A stretch of DNA of 64,000 nucleotides from an uncultured Bacteroides sp. Its GTDB lineage: Bacteria; Bacteroidota; Bacteroidia; Bacteroidales; Bacteroidaceae. The DNA lies in NCBI RefSeq assembly GCF_959029255.1, contig NZ_CAUFUE010000018.1:43045-107044 (forward strand). The letters are read 5' to 3'. The position numbers and the translations under genes were made by a program. Within the stretch, counting starts at the first letter, position 1; each line of letters begins with the position of its first letter. Of this stretch, positions 1-8,448 are shown piece after piece. The notes below the pieces were generated by a model that saw only the letters and a list, made by a program, of their open reading frames with translations, made no database searches and was not told the origin of the DNA.

Positions 1-1403
1 TCCAACTTGGAGAAGAAACGGGCAATGCGTTGCTCCTTGTCCTCTATATCCATACATTCGATGGCAAGGCGGACAATATTAATTGTGGAGAATGAGATAT
101 TTCCACGTCCGATGGAGGTTTTCGGTCCGAAACGGTTTTCAAAAACACGAGTACGGCATCCCATTGTAGCCACTTCATGTTCATAACGTTTGGGATCATC
201 AGCCTTCCAATCTTCACTTTGGTTGAAAGTAGCGTCAAGGTTCAGGAAATTGGGGAAGAAACGGCGGGCGGTTACCTTGCAGGCAAGCTGGTAGAGGTCA
301 TAGTTCCGGTCTTCAGGCAAGTAACTTACTCCTCGTTTTTTCTTCCAGATTTGGATAGGGAAGATGGCTGTTTCTCCGTTTCCCACTCCTTGATAAGTAC
401 TTTTCAGCAATTCACGGATGATGCAGCGTCCCTCGGCAGAGGTATCTGTACCATAATTGATGGAACTGAATACCACCTGATTACCTCCCCGTGAATGTAT
501 CGTATTCATGTTATGGATAAACGCTTCCATGGACTGGTGCACACGGGCCACAGTCTTGTTGACCGCATGCTGAACGATACGCTTCTCGTCAGACAGTCCG
601 TCCAAAGGTTGCGGCAGATAGTCCGTCAGCTCCTTTTGATAAAGGTGGGAATAATCTTTGCCATACAATTCTTCCAGAGTTTTGATTTCCTCAATATAGC
701 TTTTACGAACGTATGGAGCCAGGTAAAAGTCAAAAGCGGGAATAGCCTGTCCGCCATGCATTTCGTTCTGAGCCGTTTCCAGCGAGATACACCCTAAGAT
801 ACTGGCGGTTTCGATGCGCTTGGCCGGACGCGATTCACCGTGTCCGGCAGAGAAACCGTAGTTTAGGATACGGTCTAACGGATGCTGCACGCAAGTCAGG
901 CTCTTTGTGGGATAATAATCTTTGTCGTGGATGTGCAGGTAGTTTTGGCTCACGGCATCCAGCGCATCGTCACTCAGCAGGTAATCATCTACAAACGGTT
1001 TGGTGGTTTCACTGGCAAATTTCATCATCATGCCTGCAGGAGTATCTGCGTTCATGTTGGCGTTTTCACGAGTGATGTCGTTGGATTTTATGTTGATAAT
1101 TTCCAGAAAGATATCGCGGGTCTTAGCCTTGCGGGCGATGCTGCGTTGATTACGGTAAGCAATATATTTCTGTGCGACGTCCTTGCGGCTGCTTTTCATC
1201 AATTCTACTTCCACCATATCCTGAATGGCCTCTACCGTCATCTGAGGTTCTCCTCTGAAAGAGATATGGTCAGTGATTTGATGAATCAACTGTAAGTCTT
1301 CTCCTTTATCCGTGTGGAGCATGGCTTTACGAATGGCAGTCACTATTTTTTCTTCATTGAAACCGACAATACGTCCGTCACGCTTGATTACCGTTTGTAT
1401 CAT
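1..1403 (-). CDS. nrdD: Anaerobic (class III) ribonucleoside-triphosphate reductase, partial (C-terminus beyond window)
   Basis: Glycyl-radical enzyme that reduces ribonucleoside triphosphates to deoxyribonucleotides without oxygen, activated by the radical-SAM protein NrdG. The 467 residues visible begin MIQTVIKRDGR and carry an ATP-cone over about residues 3-95, the allosteric domain of the family. The reductase barrel follows, with conserved-looking stretches SLTCVQHPLDRILNYG and VATMGCRTRV. The reading frame is open to the left edge, so the glycyl-radical loop and any nrdG lie outside. The start is the first ATG after a consensus promoter about 45 bp upstream. Family assignment is confident; completeness cannot be judged. 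Confidence 0.93.
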   Translation of the reverse strand, partial: MIQTVIKRDGRIVGFNEEKIVTAIRKAMLHTDKGEDLQLIHQITDHISFRGEPQMTVEAIQDMVEVELMKSSRKDVAQKYIAYRNQRSIARKAKTRDIFLEIINIKSNDITRENANMNADTPAGMMMKFASETTKPFVDDYLLSDDALDAVSQNYLHIHDKDYYPTKSLTCVQHPLDRILNYGFSAGHGESRPAKRIETASILGCISLETAQNEMHGGQAIPAFDFYLAPYVRKSYIEEIKTLEELYGKDYSHLYQKELTDYLPQPLDGLSDEKRIVQHAVNKTVARVHQSMEAFIHNMNTIHSRGGNQVVFSSINYGTDTSAEGRCIIRELLKSTYQGVGNGETAIFPIQIWKKKRGVSYLPEDRNYDLYQLACKVTARRFFPNFLNLDATFNQSEDWKADDPKRYEHEVATMGCRTRVFENRFGPKTSIGRGNISFSTINIVRLAIECMDIEDKEQRIARFFSKL

Positions 1404-1448
1404 AACCGTTGTTTTTTTAGATTTTATTGTTTTACTTAATTGGGCAGG

Positions 1449-1456
1449 CAAAGGTA
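1449..1456 (-). promoter_or_regulatory. Promoter -7 box for nrdD
   Basis: Read on the minus strand this is TACCTTTG, a perfect match to the Bacteroides TAnnTTTG -7 element. It lies about 46 bp upstream of the nrdD ATG, giving a short leader. I see no clear -33 TTTG at the right distance. Confidence 0.6.
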
Positions 1457-1658
1457 TAACAGTTATCTGTATGATTTTCTTTTTGGAAAACTTTTAAGAG
1501 TTTAAAAATAGTTAATCAATTGATAATTAGATGCAAACTTTCGCAGAATGGAAAACTTTATTTTAAATATGATGTTCAATGATAAACTTTAATAATAATG
1601 ATATTAAATACTGTTGTAAAAGGAAATTGAAAGAGAAAACGGAAAAAAGAAAACCTAC

Positions 1659-1690
1659 TTGTGTGTTTTCAAATACTTTAGTTATATTTG
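1659..1690 (+). promoter_or_regulatory. Promoter for the MetE-like gene
   Basis: TTG at 1659-1661 and TATATTTG at 1683-1690 are separated by 21 bp, matching the Bacteroides promoter pattern. A start site near 1697 would give a leader of about 90 nt containing a small ATGGC-TTTC-GCCAT hairpin. The rest of the 1404-1789 gap is AT-rich and shows nothing else I can support. Confidence 0.5.
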
Positions 1691-1789
1691 TAACGAGTTG
1701 CTTTGCTCATGGCTTTCGCCATTTTATTGTTCTTTTGCCATTTATGAATAGGGCAGAAGGTGAATTTTTAATTTCAAATAAGAACGTTT

Positions 1790-2758
1790 ATGGAAAAATT
1801 GTCTCCCCCGTTCAAAGTTGATATTGCAGGGACATTGTGTCCACCGGCAACACTGAAAGATGCATGGATGCAGTATCAGAAAGAACAGATTAGTTTAAAT
1901 ACCTTGCAGGCCATCGAAAATGCTGAAATACGTAATCTTGTGGAACGTCTTAAATCCGAAGGAATGAAAGTCGTTACAGACGGTGGCTTTCGCAACCGTG
2001 ATTTCCTCGAAGGCTGGGAAGGACTTGGCTATAAACCTCATACCGCTGACTCGGCATCCAAAGTGCTGGAATTGACCGGTAGAATCAGCTTGTCCCATCA
2101 TCCTATCCTTGATGATTATACTTTTCTGGCAGGGATAGTCGCCGGGGATGTATTGGCAAAACAGCATATACCGTCACCGGGAAAATTACTCACCAAAATT
2201 CTCCGTGAGATAGATGCTTCGCAATTGGAGCGGATTTATCCGGATGTAAATGTACTGTCGGATGATTTGGCGGTGGCCTATAAAAATCTATTGTCAGCGC
2301 TTTATAACTCGGGATGTCGCTATGTGCAGTTTGACGGTGCGAAATCTCTCTTGATGGACGAAGCTGTCCGGCTAAATAACCGGGTGTTGCGTGAGCGGCC
2401 CGACAGACTGTTTGTCGCTTTCCACGCTGCTACGGATATGCTGATACGCTTGCATGGAGCCGATGCATATTTCCTGAACTATGATTGTGGCATTTGTGAC
2501 CGTAGCCGCTTGCTGTGGTTTGTCCGTGAAAAGGAAGCCGTGTTTGGCTTTGTGATTTCCTACTATCCCGAAGAGGACGAGCTGGATGAGTTGCAGGCGA
2601 AAATTGAGGAAGTCTTGAATTATATTCCGTTGAAACGCTTCACGCTTTGCCTGCCCGACGCGGATAGCCTTCTTCATCCTTCTGAAGCCGATGAAGAGAA
2701 ACAGTGGCGTACGGTGAAACAAGGTATGGATATGGCGGAACGGGTATTCTCTTTTTGA
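1790..2758 (+). CDS. MetE C-terminal-like (cobalamin-independent methionine synthase family) protein
   Basis: A 322-residue protein with the TIM-barrel fold of the MetE C-terminal domain. It opens with GTLCPPATLKDAW, has the family stretch VTDGGFRNRDF near residue 64, and is the length of short, free-standing MetE-like proteins of the YxjG type. These family members transfer methyl groups to homocysteine through a zinc-bound thiolate. Here the usual His-x-Cys ligand region reads VAFHAAT and the late Cys region reads LCLPDADS, so the normal zinc site appears altered; a CGIC motif lies between. The gene is monocistronic with its own promoter. The enzymatic role is therefore uncertain, while the fold is fairly secure. 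Confidence 0.75.
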   Translation: MEKLSPPFKVDIAGTLCPPATLKDAWMQYQKEQISLNTLQAIENAEIRNLVERLKSEGMKVVTDGGFRNRDFLEGWEGLGYKPHTADSASKVLELTGRISLSHHPILDDYTFLAGIVAGDVLAKQHIPSPGKLLTKILREIDASQLERIYPDVNVLSDDLAVAYKNLLSALYNSGCRYVQFDGAKSLLMDEAVRLNNRVLRERPDRLFVAFHAATDMLIRLHGADAYFLNYDCGICDRSRLLWFVREKEAVFGFVISYYPEEDELDELQAKIEEVLNYIPLKRFTLCLPDADSLLHPSEADEEKQWRTVKQGMDMAERVFSF

Positions 2759-2805
2759 AATCCCGCATCTAACGGGAGTTAATCCCACCCGATATGAATG
2801 TAAAA

Positions 2806-2945
2806 GAAGGTGTGTCAAAACAAAAATTCGCTTACTATTTGTTTCTTTTAGGCGCGGATTTCACGGAAAAAGAATAAAGAGAATCCGTGAAATCCGTGTA
2901 ATCCGTGCCTAAAAGAAATTTTCAAGCGTATTTTGACACACCTTC
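2806..2945. repeat. Nested inverted repeat (GTGTGTCAAAA outer, AGGCACGGAT inner)
   Basis: A 15-bp outer inverted repeat, 2806-2820 against 2931-2945 (GAAGGTGTGTCAAAA / TTTTGACACACCTTC), encloses a second pair built on TTTTAGGC[AG]CGGATTTCACGG and its complement. The same double structure recurs at 56264-56397, so this is a dispersed intergenic element. It lies between the convergent MetE-like gene and thioredoxin-fold gene and may end both transcripts. Confidence 0.75.
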
Positions 2946-2976
2946 TTGTATATAAAGCTTTAACTTTCGCTTCCGC

Positions 2977-4077
2977 TTATTTTATAACTTCCGCCAATTT
3001 TTCCTGCAAACCGTCACCGTGCAAACCGCGTGCGATGATGGTTCCCTCGCCGTCAATCAATACGGTGTGAGGAATGCTGCTTACAGCATACAGTTTAGCG
3101 CCTTCGCTGTTCCAGTATTTCAGGTCAGACATTTGCGGCCATGTGATATTCAGCTTTTCGATAGCTTCTTTCCAAGAGTCACCGTTTTGGTCTAAGGAAA
3201 CGCCTACAATCTCGAAATTCTTGTTCTTGTATTTGGCGTATGCTTCTACCAGGTTAGGCATTTCGCGACGGCAAGGGCCACACCAGCTTGCCCAGAAGTC
3301 AACGAGCACTACCTTGCCTTTTCCAACGTAATCAGACAATTTTACAGTCTTGCCTTCCGGAGTCTGCATTTCAAAATCCGTAAATTTCTGTCCTACGGCA
3401 GTAGCTTTCATCTTCTCGACGTTGTCTTTGATTTTGATGATGATTTCATCGTTTTCGTATGCGGCAGGAATTTGCGGCATCAACGGGTCAAGATCAGCTA
3501 CATCCATATAATAGAAGTTCTGTTTCAACATGTGTACGCCTACCGGATTGGTGATATTCTTCTGGATACCCGCTTTGGTAACTTCCATCATCTTGTTTTC
3601 CAGCGCTTCCATTTCTTTTCCTTTGGCCTCACGTTGTTCGTCGGTCAGGGTAGTGTCGGACATGGAGTTGTAGATGGCCATCATCTGGCTGTTCAGTCCA
3701 CCGAGTTGGGTTCTGATTTCCTGGTAAGCATCATTGGTGGGAGTACCTGTTACGGAGTCTTCTTCCCCGGAAGTCAGTTTCACATTGATATTTCCGTTTT
3801 CGAGGAAGAAGTCAACGGTCATCATACCGTCTTTATCGGCAGCTTGGTAAGTGATGTAACGGTTGACTGCGGTATCTTGAACACCTTTGAAGGTGAAAGT
3901 TCCATTAGTGATAACGGCAGAATCCAATTTTACGGGTTGGCGTCCTTGGATAGTTTGCAGGTAAACGGTGTCGCCATCGGCAGCACCCTCTACGGTTCCG
4001 GTTACTGTGTAACCCTTGTTGCTGTTACAAGCTGCGAATACAGCGGCGACAGCGAGCAGATAGGTAATTTTTTTCAT
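2977..4077 (-). CDS. TlpA/ResA-type thioredoxin-fold lipoprotein with N-terminal DUF4369 domain
   Basis: A 366-residue exported lipoprotein: signal MKKITYLLAVAAVFAAC with lipobox Cys17. The N-terminal third (about 23-130) looks like the DUF4369 beta domain common in Bacteroides. A charged helical linker follows, then a thioredoxin domain (about 230-366) with the active site WCGPC at residues 265-269 and the cis-proline in SSIPHTV. Such proteins reduce or shuttle disulfides in the periplasm, for example in cytochrome c maturation or oxidative defence. It follows rpsP on the same strand, but a strong terminator separates the two. The substrate is unknown. Confidence 0.9.
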   Translation of the reverse strand: MKKITYLLAVAAVFAACNSNKGYTVTGTVEGAADGDTVYLQTIQGRQPVKLDSAVITNGTFTFKGVQDTAVNRYITYQAADKDGMMTVDFFLENGNINVKLTSGEEDSVTGTPTNDAYQEIRTQLGGLNSQMMAIYNSMSDTTLTDEQREAKGKEMEALENKMMEVTKAGIQKNITNPVGVHMLKQNFYYMDVADLDPLMPQIPAAYENDEIIIKIKDNVEKMKATAVGQKFTDFEMQTPEGKTVKLSDYVGKGKVVLVDFWASWCGPCRREMPNLVEAYAKYKNKNFEIVGVSLDQNGDSWKEAIEKLNITWPQMSDLKYWNSEGAKLYAVSSIPHTVLIDGEGTIIARGLHGDGLQEKLAEVIK

Positions 4078-4126
4078 TGCTTCATTCTTTTAATAAATAA
4101 TTTTTGCAGGGGACAAAGATAATAAT

Positions 4127-4161
4127 AAAAAATCCCCTCCGGCATAACCGGAGAGGATTTT
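4127..4161 (-). terminator. Rho-independent terminator of rpsP
   Basis: Stem AATCCCCTCCGG with loop CATAA and complementary CCGGAGAGGATT, with one mismatch. On the minus strand it is followed by a run of Ts, directly downstream of the rpsP stop, and it separates rpsP from the thioredoxin-fold gene. Confidence 0.85.
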
Positions 4162-4200
4162 ATGTTTTCTTGTCCCATTTTTATAGGGATGCTGTGCTTT

Positions 4201-4752
4201 TTATTCAGCAGCAGCTTCTGTTGCGGGAGTTTCTTCAGCCGGAGCTTCAGTTGCTTCTGCAGGTGCTTCAGCGGCAGCCTTGGCAGCTTCCTCAGCAGCT
4301 TTCTTTTCAGCCAGGGCTTTAGCTTTTACTTCGTTTACTTTCTTTTCAGCTTCGAGGCGTGCTTTTGCTTCAGCTTTCTTTGCTTCTTCCTCTTTAACTT
4401 TCAGGGCGGCCAAACCGCTTTGTTTGTTGTTCTTCCAAGCTTCGAATTTAGCTTCAGCTTCTGCTTCGCCGAATGCGCCTTTAGCTACACCGCCAAGGAG
4501 GTGTTTCTTCATGTAAACGCCTTCACGTGAAAGGATGTTGCGAACAGTGTCGGTAGGTTGTGCACCTTTCAATACCCAGTCAAGTGCGCGGTCGAACTTC
4601 AAATCTACTGTGGCAGGATTGGTGTTAGGATTGTAAGTACCAATCTTCTCAATAAATTTACCATCACGTGGTGCTCTTACGTCTGCAATAACGATAGAGT
4701 AGAAAGCGTAGCTCTTACGTCCATGTCTTTGCAATCTGATTTTTGTTGCCAT
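4201..4752 (-). CDS. rpsP: 30S ribosomal protein S16 with long Ala/Glu/Lys-rich tail
   Basis: Small-subunit ribosomal protein S16, which helps assemble the 30S body on 16S rRNA. Residues 1 to about 85 are the S16 domain (start MATKIRLQRHGRKSYAFY, then DGKFIEKIGTYNP). S16 is usually 80-100 residues; here 183, because of a low-complexity tail rich in Ala, Glu, Lys and Pro that begins as a charged helix and ends in repeated AEAP/EET-like units. Similar tails are common in Bacteroidetes S16. It stands alone, with its own promoter and terminator. Confidence 0.97.
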   Translation of the reverse strand: MATKIRLQRHGRKSYAFYSIVIADVRAPRDGKFIEKIGTYNPNTNPATVDLKFDRALDWVLKGAQPTDTVRNILSREGVYMKKHLLGGVAKGAFGEAEAEAKFEAWKNNKQSGLAALKVKEEEAKKAEAKARLEAEKKVNEVKAKALAEKKAAEEAAKAAAEAPAEATEAPAEETPATEAAAE

Positions 4753-4812
4753 TTAATTAAAATGTTTTTAGTTAATGATTTGAATTATGCTACTATCTCG
4801 TAATAGCGGGTG

Positions 4813-4820
4813 CAAAGATA
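4813..4820 (-). promoter_or_regulatory. Promoter -7 box for rpsP
   Basis: TATCTTTG on the minus strand, about 61 bp upstream of the rpsP ATG, matches TAnnTTTG exactly. Confidence 0.6.
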
Positions 4821-4839
4821 GGAAAGATTTTTGATTTTT

Positions 4840-5074
4840 GATTTATGATTTATGATTTATTTATTTGTGGGGGGTGATAATCTTGAGAGTACCCCTCCAG
4901 CCTGTCCGAAAACTTATATCTGCTATCGCTTTGACGCGGATGACGCGGATTGAACGGATTTTTAATCTTCTTATCCGCTAAATCCGTTCAATCTGCGTCT
5001 GAAAAATAATCAGAAAGAAAGTAACCACAGAATTTTCGGACAGACTCCCCCATACAAATCATAAATCATAAATC
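4840..5074. repeat. Three-layer nested inverted repeat
   Basis: The outer 19-bp arms are 4840-4858 (GATTTATGATTTATGATTT) and 5056-5074. Inside them CTGTCCGAAAA (from about 4901) pairs with TTTTCGGACAG (to about 5043). Inside that, a GACGCGGAT..CGGATT module (about 4932-4962) pairs with its complement (about 4977-5004). The right outer arm touches the stop codon of the antiporter gene. The 4753-5074 gap holds no gene. Confidence 0.75.
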
Positions 5075-6382
5075 TCAAGAGTATCTCCGGGGATACCTTA
5101 TCAATATGGCCAATATGGCGAATATACCCATACAGAAGGGGTAGTACAGGTTACCGATAATGCTCAGTGGTGATACGCTTGCCAGTCCTGCCGCTATCAG
5201 CATCTGCGCCCCGTATGGAATGATACCCTGTATCAGGCAGGAAAATGTATCCAGTATGCTCGCCGTTTTTCTACGGTCGAGATGGAAACGTTGGGCGATA
5301 TCCTTGGCGATAGGTCCCGTGGTAATGATGGCAATCGTATTATTCGCGGTGCAGAGATTGGCGATGCTGACCAATGCCGCAATGCTGAATTCTGCCCCTC
5401 TTTTACCCCTGACGTGCCGTGTCAGCCGTGAAATAATGAAATCTATTCCTCCATTATAGCGTATTGTTTCGAGCATACCGCCCGCCAACAGGGTGATAAT
5501 GATGAGTTCGCCCATCCCTGTGATGCCCGTCCCCATCGCTTCGAACCAGTCGAAGAAATCCATCCTCGTGCATAGTCCGATAATTCCTGTTGAGATGATG
5601 CCGAGGAGCAGGACCACCATCACATTGACTCCTGCTATGGCGGTACCCAGTACAATGAGGTAGGGGATTACTTTTATCCATTCTATGTCCTGTATCTGCG
5701 GTGAAGCCGATAAGGACAACCCTTGGAAGATGTAGATACCCAGTACGACAAGTGCCGCCGGTACTACAATCATAAAATTCACCTTGAATTTATCCCTCAT
5801 CACGCAGTCCTGCGTCTTGGTAGATGCGATTGTCGTGTCCGAGATAAACGAAAGGTTATCTCCGAAAAATGAGCCTCCCACGACGATTGCCACCATATAG
5901 GGAAGGTCTATTCCTATCTTCTCTGCCAGTCCCACGGCTACCGGTGTAAGGGCTACAATCGTTCCCACGCTCGTCCCGATGGAGAGTGAGATAAAGCAGG
6001 CGGCGATAAAAATTCCTGCCAGCAACAGGTTGTCGGGCAGGATATGCAGCGTAAGGTTTACGGTTGCATCGATTGCCCCCATCTGTTTGGCGCTTTGTGC
6101 GAAGGCGCCTGCAAGGACGAAAATCCATATCATTAGCAAGATGTTCTTATTCCCGGCGCCCACCGAAAACTGATAAATGCGCTGTTCCAGTTTCAATCCT
6201 CTCGTGATGGCGATAGCATAGCACGAAGAAAACAGGAACGCTACCGTAATAGGTACCTTATAGAAATCATTGACAAGCAGTGATGTCACCAGATAAAGAC
6301 AAAGAAAAACTACCAGCGGGCTCAATGACCACCAGCCTCCTTTGTGTCTTGAGGTTGTCTCTGTATTTATATTTGTAGACAT
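5075..6382 (-). CDS. NhaC-family Na+/H+ antiporter
   Basis: A 435-residue polytopic inner-membrane protein of the NhaC-type antiporter family, exchanging sodium (or an organic solute) for protons. After a short hydrophilic N-terminus come about eleven hydrophobic segments. The family signature region SIGTSVGTIVALTPVAVG lies near residue 135, followed by GGSFFGDNLSFISDTTIAST. NhaC relatives also include malate/lactate antiporters, so the substrate is not fixed by sequence alone. It is transcribed alone; the space on either side is filled by nested repeats. Confidence 0.85.
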   Translation of the reverse strand: MSTNINTETTSRHKGGWWSLSPLVVFLCLYLVTSLLVNDFYKVPITVAFLFSSCYAIAITRGLKLEQRIYQFSVGAGNKNILLMIWIFVLAGAFAQSAKQMGAIDATVNLTLHILPDNLLLAGIFIAACFISLSIGTSVGTIVALTPVAVGLAEKIGIDLPYMVAIVVGGSFFGDNLSFISDTTIASTKTQDCVMRDKFKVNFMIVVPAALVVLGIYIFQGLSLSASPQIQDIEWIKVIPYLIVLGTAIAGVNVMVVLLLGIISTGIIGLCTRMDFFDWFEAMGTGITGMGELIIITLLAGGMLETIRYNGGIDFIISRLTRHVRGKRGAEFSIAALVSIANLCTANNTIAIITTGPIAKDIAQRFHLDRRKTASILDTFSCLIQGIIPYGAQMLIAAGLASVSPLSIIGNLYYPFCMGIFAILAILIRYPRRYS

Positions 6383-6413
6383 ATAAATTAGTTACATGAT
6401 AAATGATAATTTT

Positions 6414-6688
6414 TTCACCACGGAGGACACGGAGGTCACAGAGGTTTTTTAATTTTTCAGACGCAGATAACGCAGATGACGCTGATTTTTTTCTTAAATA
6501 GCGGCATTTTTATTTTTATTAGCAGCAACTCTATCTGTCATCCTGAGCGAAGTCGAAGGATCTCTTCCCTCTTATATATTAAAAGAGTAGATGCTTCGAC
6601 TTCGCTCAGCATGACAGATAGTAACAGAGTAAAAAATCCGCGTCATCCGCGTCTGAAAAATGAAAACCTCCGTGTCCTCCGTAGTGAA
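6414..6688. repeat. Three-layer nested inverted repeat with TGAGCGAAGTCGAAGGATC core
   Basis: The outer arms are TTCACCACGGAGGACACGG (from 6414) and CCGTGTCCTCCGTAGTGAA (to 6688). The middle arms are the TTTTTCAGACGC.. module (about 6457-6485) and its complement GCGTC..GTCTGAAAAA (about 6641-6661). The centre pairs CTGTCATCCTGAGCGAAGTC (about 6535) with GACTTCGCTCAGCATGACAG (about 6599). The whole 6383-6721 gap consists of this element. Confidence 0.8.
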
Positions 6689-6721
6689 AAACCAAAAATC
6701 GTTGCAAAGTTATAAAAAACA

Positions 6722-6753
6722 AAGAGCGGCACAAAATGGTTTTGCGCCGCTCT
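6722..6753 (-). terminator. Rho-independent terminator of uxaA
   Basis: Perfect-looking stem AAGAGCGGC-CAAAA / TTTTG-GCCGCTCTT with one internal mismatch. On the minus strand it is followed by TTTGTTTTTT. It lies 41 bp after the uxaA stop. Confidence 0.85.
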
Positions 6754-6794
6754 TATTATAATTAGCTATTTGTCTCCGTCTTTTTAACTTCTTT

Positions 6795-8285
6795 CTACAG
6801 CGTCACCCCAGTTTTGAAGATAGCGATTTCTTTATACCCCTTCTTCTCATTATTCACAAACTCACCGCTTGCCACCCGGATCACATACTCTATGAACCGT
6901 TCGCATGTCTTCTCCATCGGCTCATTTTCGAGGATGACCCCTGCATTGAAGTCAATCCATCCCGGTTTATTCTTGGCGAGAGTCGAATTTGTAGAAATTT
7001 TCATCGTCGGCACATACGTTCCGAAAGGCGTTCCGCGTCCGGTAGTAAACAGCACGATATGGCATCCGCATGAAGCAAGCGCGGTAGCCGCCACCAAGTC
7101 ATTGCCCGGAGCGGAAAGCAGATTTAAACCTTTCACCTTCAGGCGCTCACCGTAAGGTAATACCCCTTCCACATAACTCTTGCCACATTTCTGCGTACAT
7201 CCCAACGCTTTGTCTTCCAAAGTCGAGATACCACCGGCCTTGTTGCCTGGAGAAGGGTTTTCACCCACCGGTTCACCATGGGAGAGGAAATACTCCTTGA
7301 AGTCATTAATCAGTTTCACCGTTTCGTTAAACAACTCCTTGTTGCGGCATCGGTTCATCAGGATAGTCTCCGCGCCAAACATTTCCGGTACTTCCGTCAG
7401 TACGCTCGTTCCTCCCTGGGCAACGAGGAAGTCAGAAAACATTCCCAGCAACGGATTGGCAGTGATACCCGAGAAACCGTCGGAGCCGCCGCATTTCAAT
7501 CCTACGCGTAACTCGCTCAAAGGCACTTCCACACGTTCGTCCCGGCTTGCCTTCTCGTAAAGTTCACGCAGCAGCTTCATTCCTTCTTCATATTCATCCT
7601 CCACCTTCTGTGTCACCATAAATTTCACGCGGTCGGTGTCATAATCACCCAGGAACTCACGGAATGCGTCCGGCTGGTTGTTTTCGCAACCCAGACTGAC
7701 TACAAGTACCGCCCCGGCATTGGGGTGCAACACCATGTCACGCAATATTTTCTTCGTATTCTCATGGTCGTCCCCCAACTGTGAGCAACCATAATTATGA
7801 GGATAAGCCATGATCGCGTCCACCCCTTTGCCGCCCGTCTCACGGCGCAATCCTTCTGCAAGTTGGTTGATGATGCCGTTTACGCAGCCCACGGTAGGGA
7901 TAATCCAGATTTCATTGCGCACACCCACATCACCGTTTTTACGGCGATATCCTTTGAATGTCAAATCCTTCTTCGGTATATTCAGCGACACTTCCGTCGG
8001 GTTATACGTATACTCCAGCAAACCCGCAAGATTTGTCTTGATGTTGTTTTCATTCATCCAGTCCCCCTGCTTCTTTGCCATACGCGCATGTCCGATCGGA
8101 TATCCGTATTTCACTACATTTTCGCCTTCGGCAAAGTCTTTCAGCGCAAATTTATGTCCGGCGGGTACATCCTCGTTCAAAACGATTTCCTTTCCGTCCA
8201 CCGTGAGTTTTTCGCCTGCCGTCAGTGCCACGATAGCCACTGCAACATTATCCGCAGGATTGATTTTAAGGTACTTTGTTTCCAT
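6795..8285 (-). CDS. uxaA: Altronate dehydratase
   Basis: Converts D-altronate to 2-keto-3-deoxygluconate in the galacturonate branch of hexuronate breakdown. The 496-residue form starting METKYLKINPAD has a SAF domain (about 1-90), then the large UxaA domain with conserved GYRRKNGDVGVRNEIW, YPHNYGCSQLG and LKCGGSDGFSGITANP. The frame is open for 62 more codons upstream, but that part is translated from the ACGATTTACGATT-type repeat and looks unlike any family member, so ATG 8285 is preferred. The product feeds KdgK and KdgA, encoded divergently 1.5 kb away. A LacI-type regulator lies immediately upstream on the same strand. Confidence 0.93.
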   Translation of the reverse strand: METKYLKINPADNVAVAIVALTAGEKLTVDGKEIVLNEDVPAGHKFALKDFAEGENVVKYGYPIGHARMAKKQGDWMNENNIKTNLAGLLEYTYNPTEVSLNIPKKDLTFKGYRRKNGDVGVRNEIWIIPTVGCVNGIINQLAEGLRRETGGKGVDAIMAYPHNYGCSQLGDDHENTKKILRDMVLHPNAGAVLVVSLGCENNQPDAFREFLGDYDTDRVKFMVTQKVEDEYEEGMKLLRELYEKASRDERVEVPLSELRVGLKCGGSDGFSGITANPLLGMFSDFLVAQGGTSVLTEVPEMFGAETILMNRCRNKELFNETVKLINDFKEYFLSHGEPVGENPSPGNKAGGISTLEDKALGCTQKCGKSYVEGVLPYGERLKVKGLNLLSAPGNDLVAATALASCGCHIVLFTTGRGTPFGTYVPTMKISTNSTLAKNKPGWIDFNAGVILENEPMEKTCERFIEYVIRVASGEFVNNEKKGYKEIAIFKTGVTL

Positions 8286-8440
8286 CTTTTTATTTACGAT
8301 TTTACGATTTACGATTAGGGTCACTTTATTTACGATTTTACAATTTACGATTGAGGTTTGTTTACGGTAGGTAGTTCCTTTTTTTTGAGAATTTGCTATT
8401 TCCAATCGTACATCGTACATCGTAAAATCGTACATTTCCC
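8286..8440. repeat. ATTTACGATTT-family repeat cluster between lacI-type gene and uxaA
   Basis: Several copies of TTTACGATTT and ACAATTTACGATT on one side face AATCGTACATCGTACATCG on the other, forming a long imperfect inverted repeat. It separates the regulator from uxaA. The same family occurs at 10823, 11967, 47290, 50490, 51305 and 54044. Confidence 0.75.
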
Positions 8441-8448
8441 CTCTCTTT

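Noticed and set aside
1579..1821. 80-codon plus-strand frame upstream of the MetE-like gene
   Set aside because: It overlaps the promoter and start of the better-supported gene, has no family resemblance and a random-looking composition.
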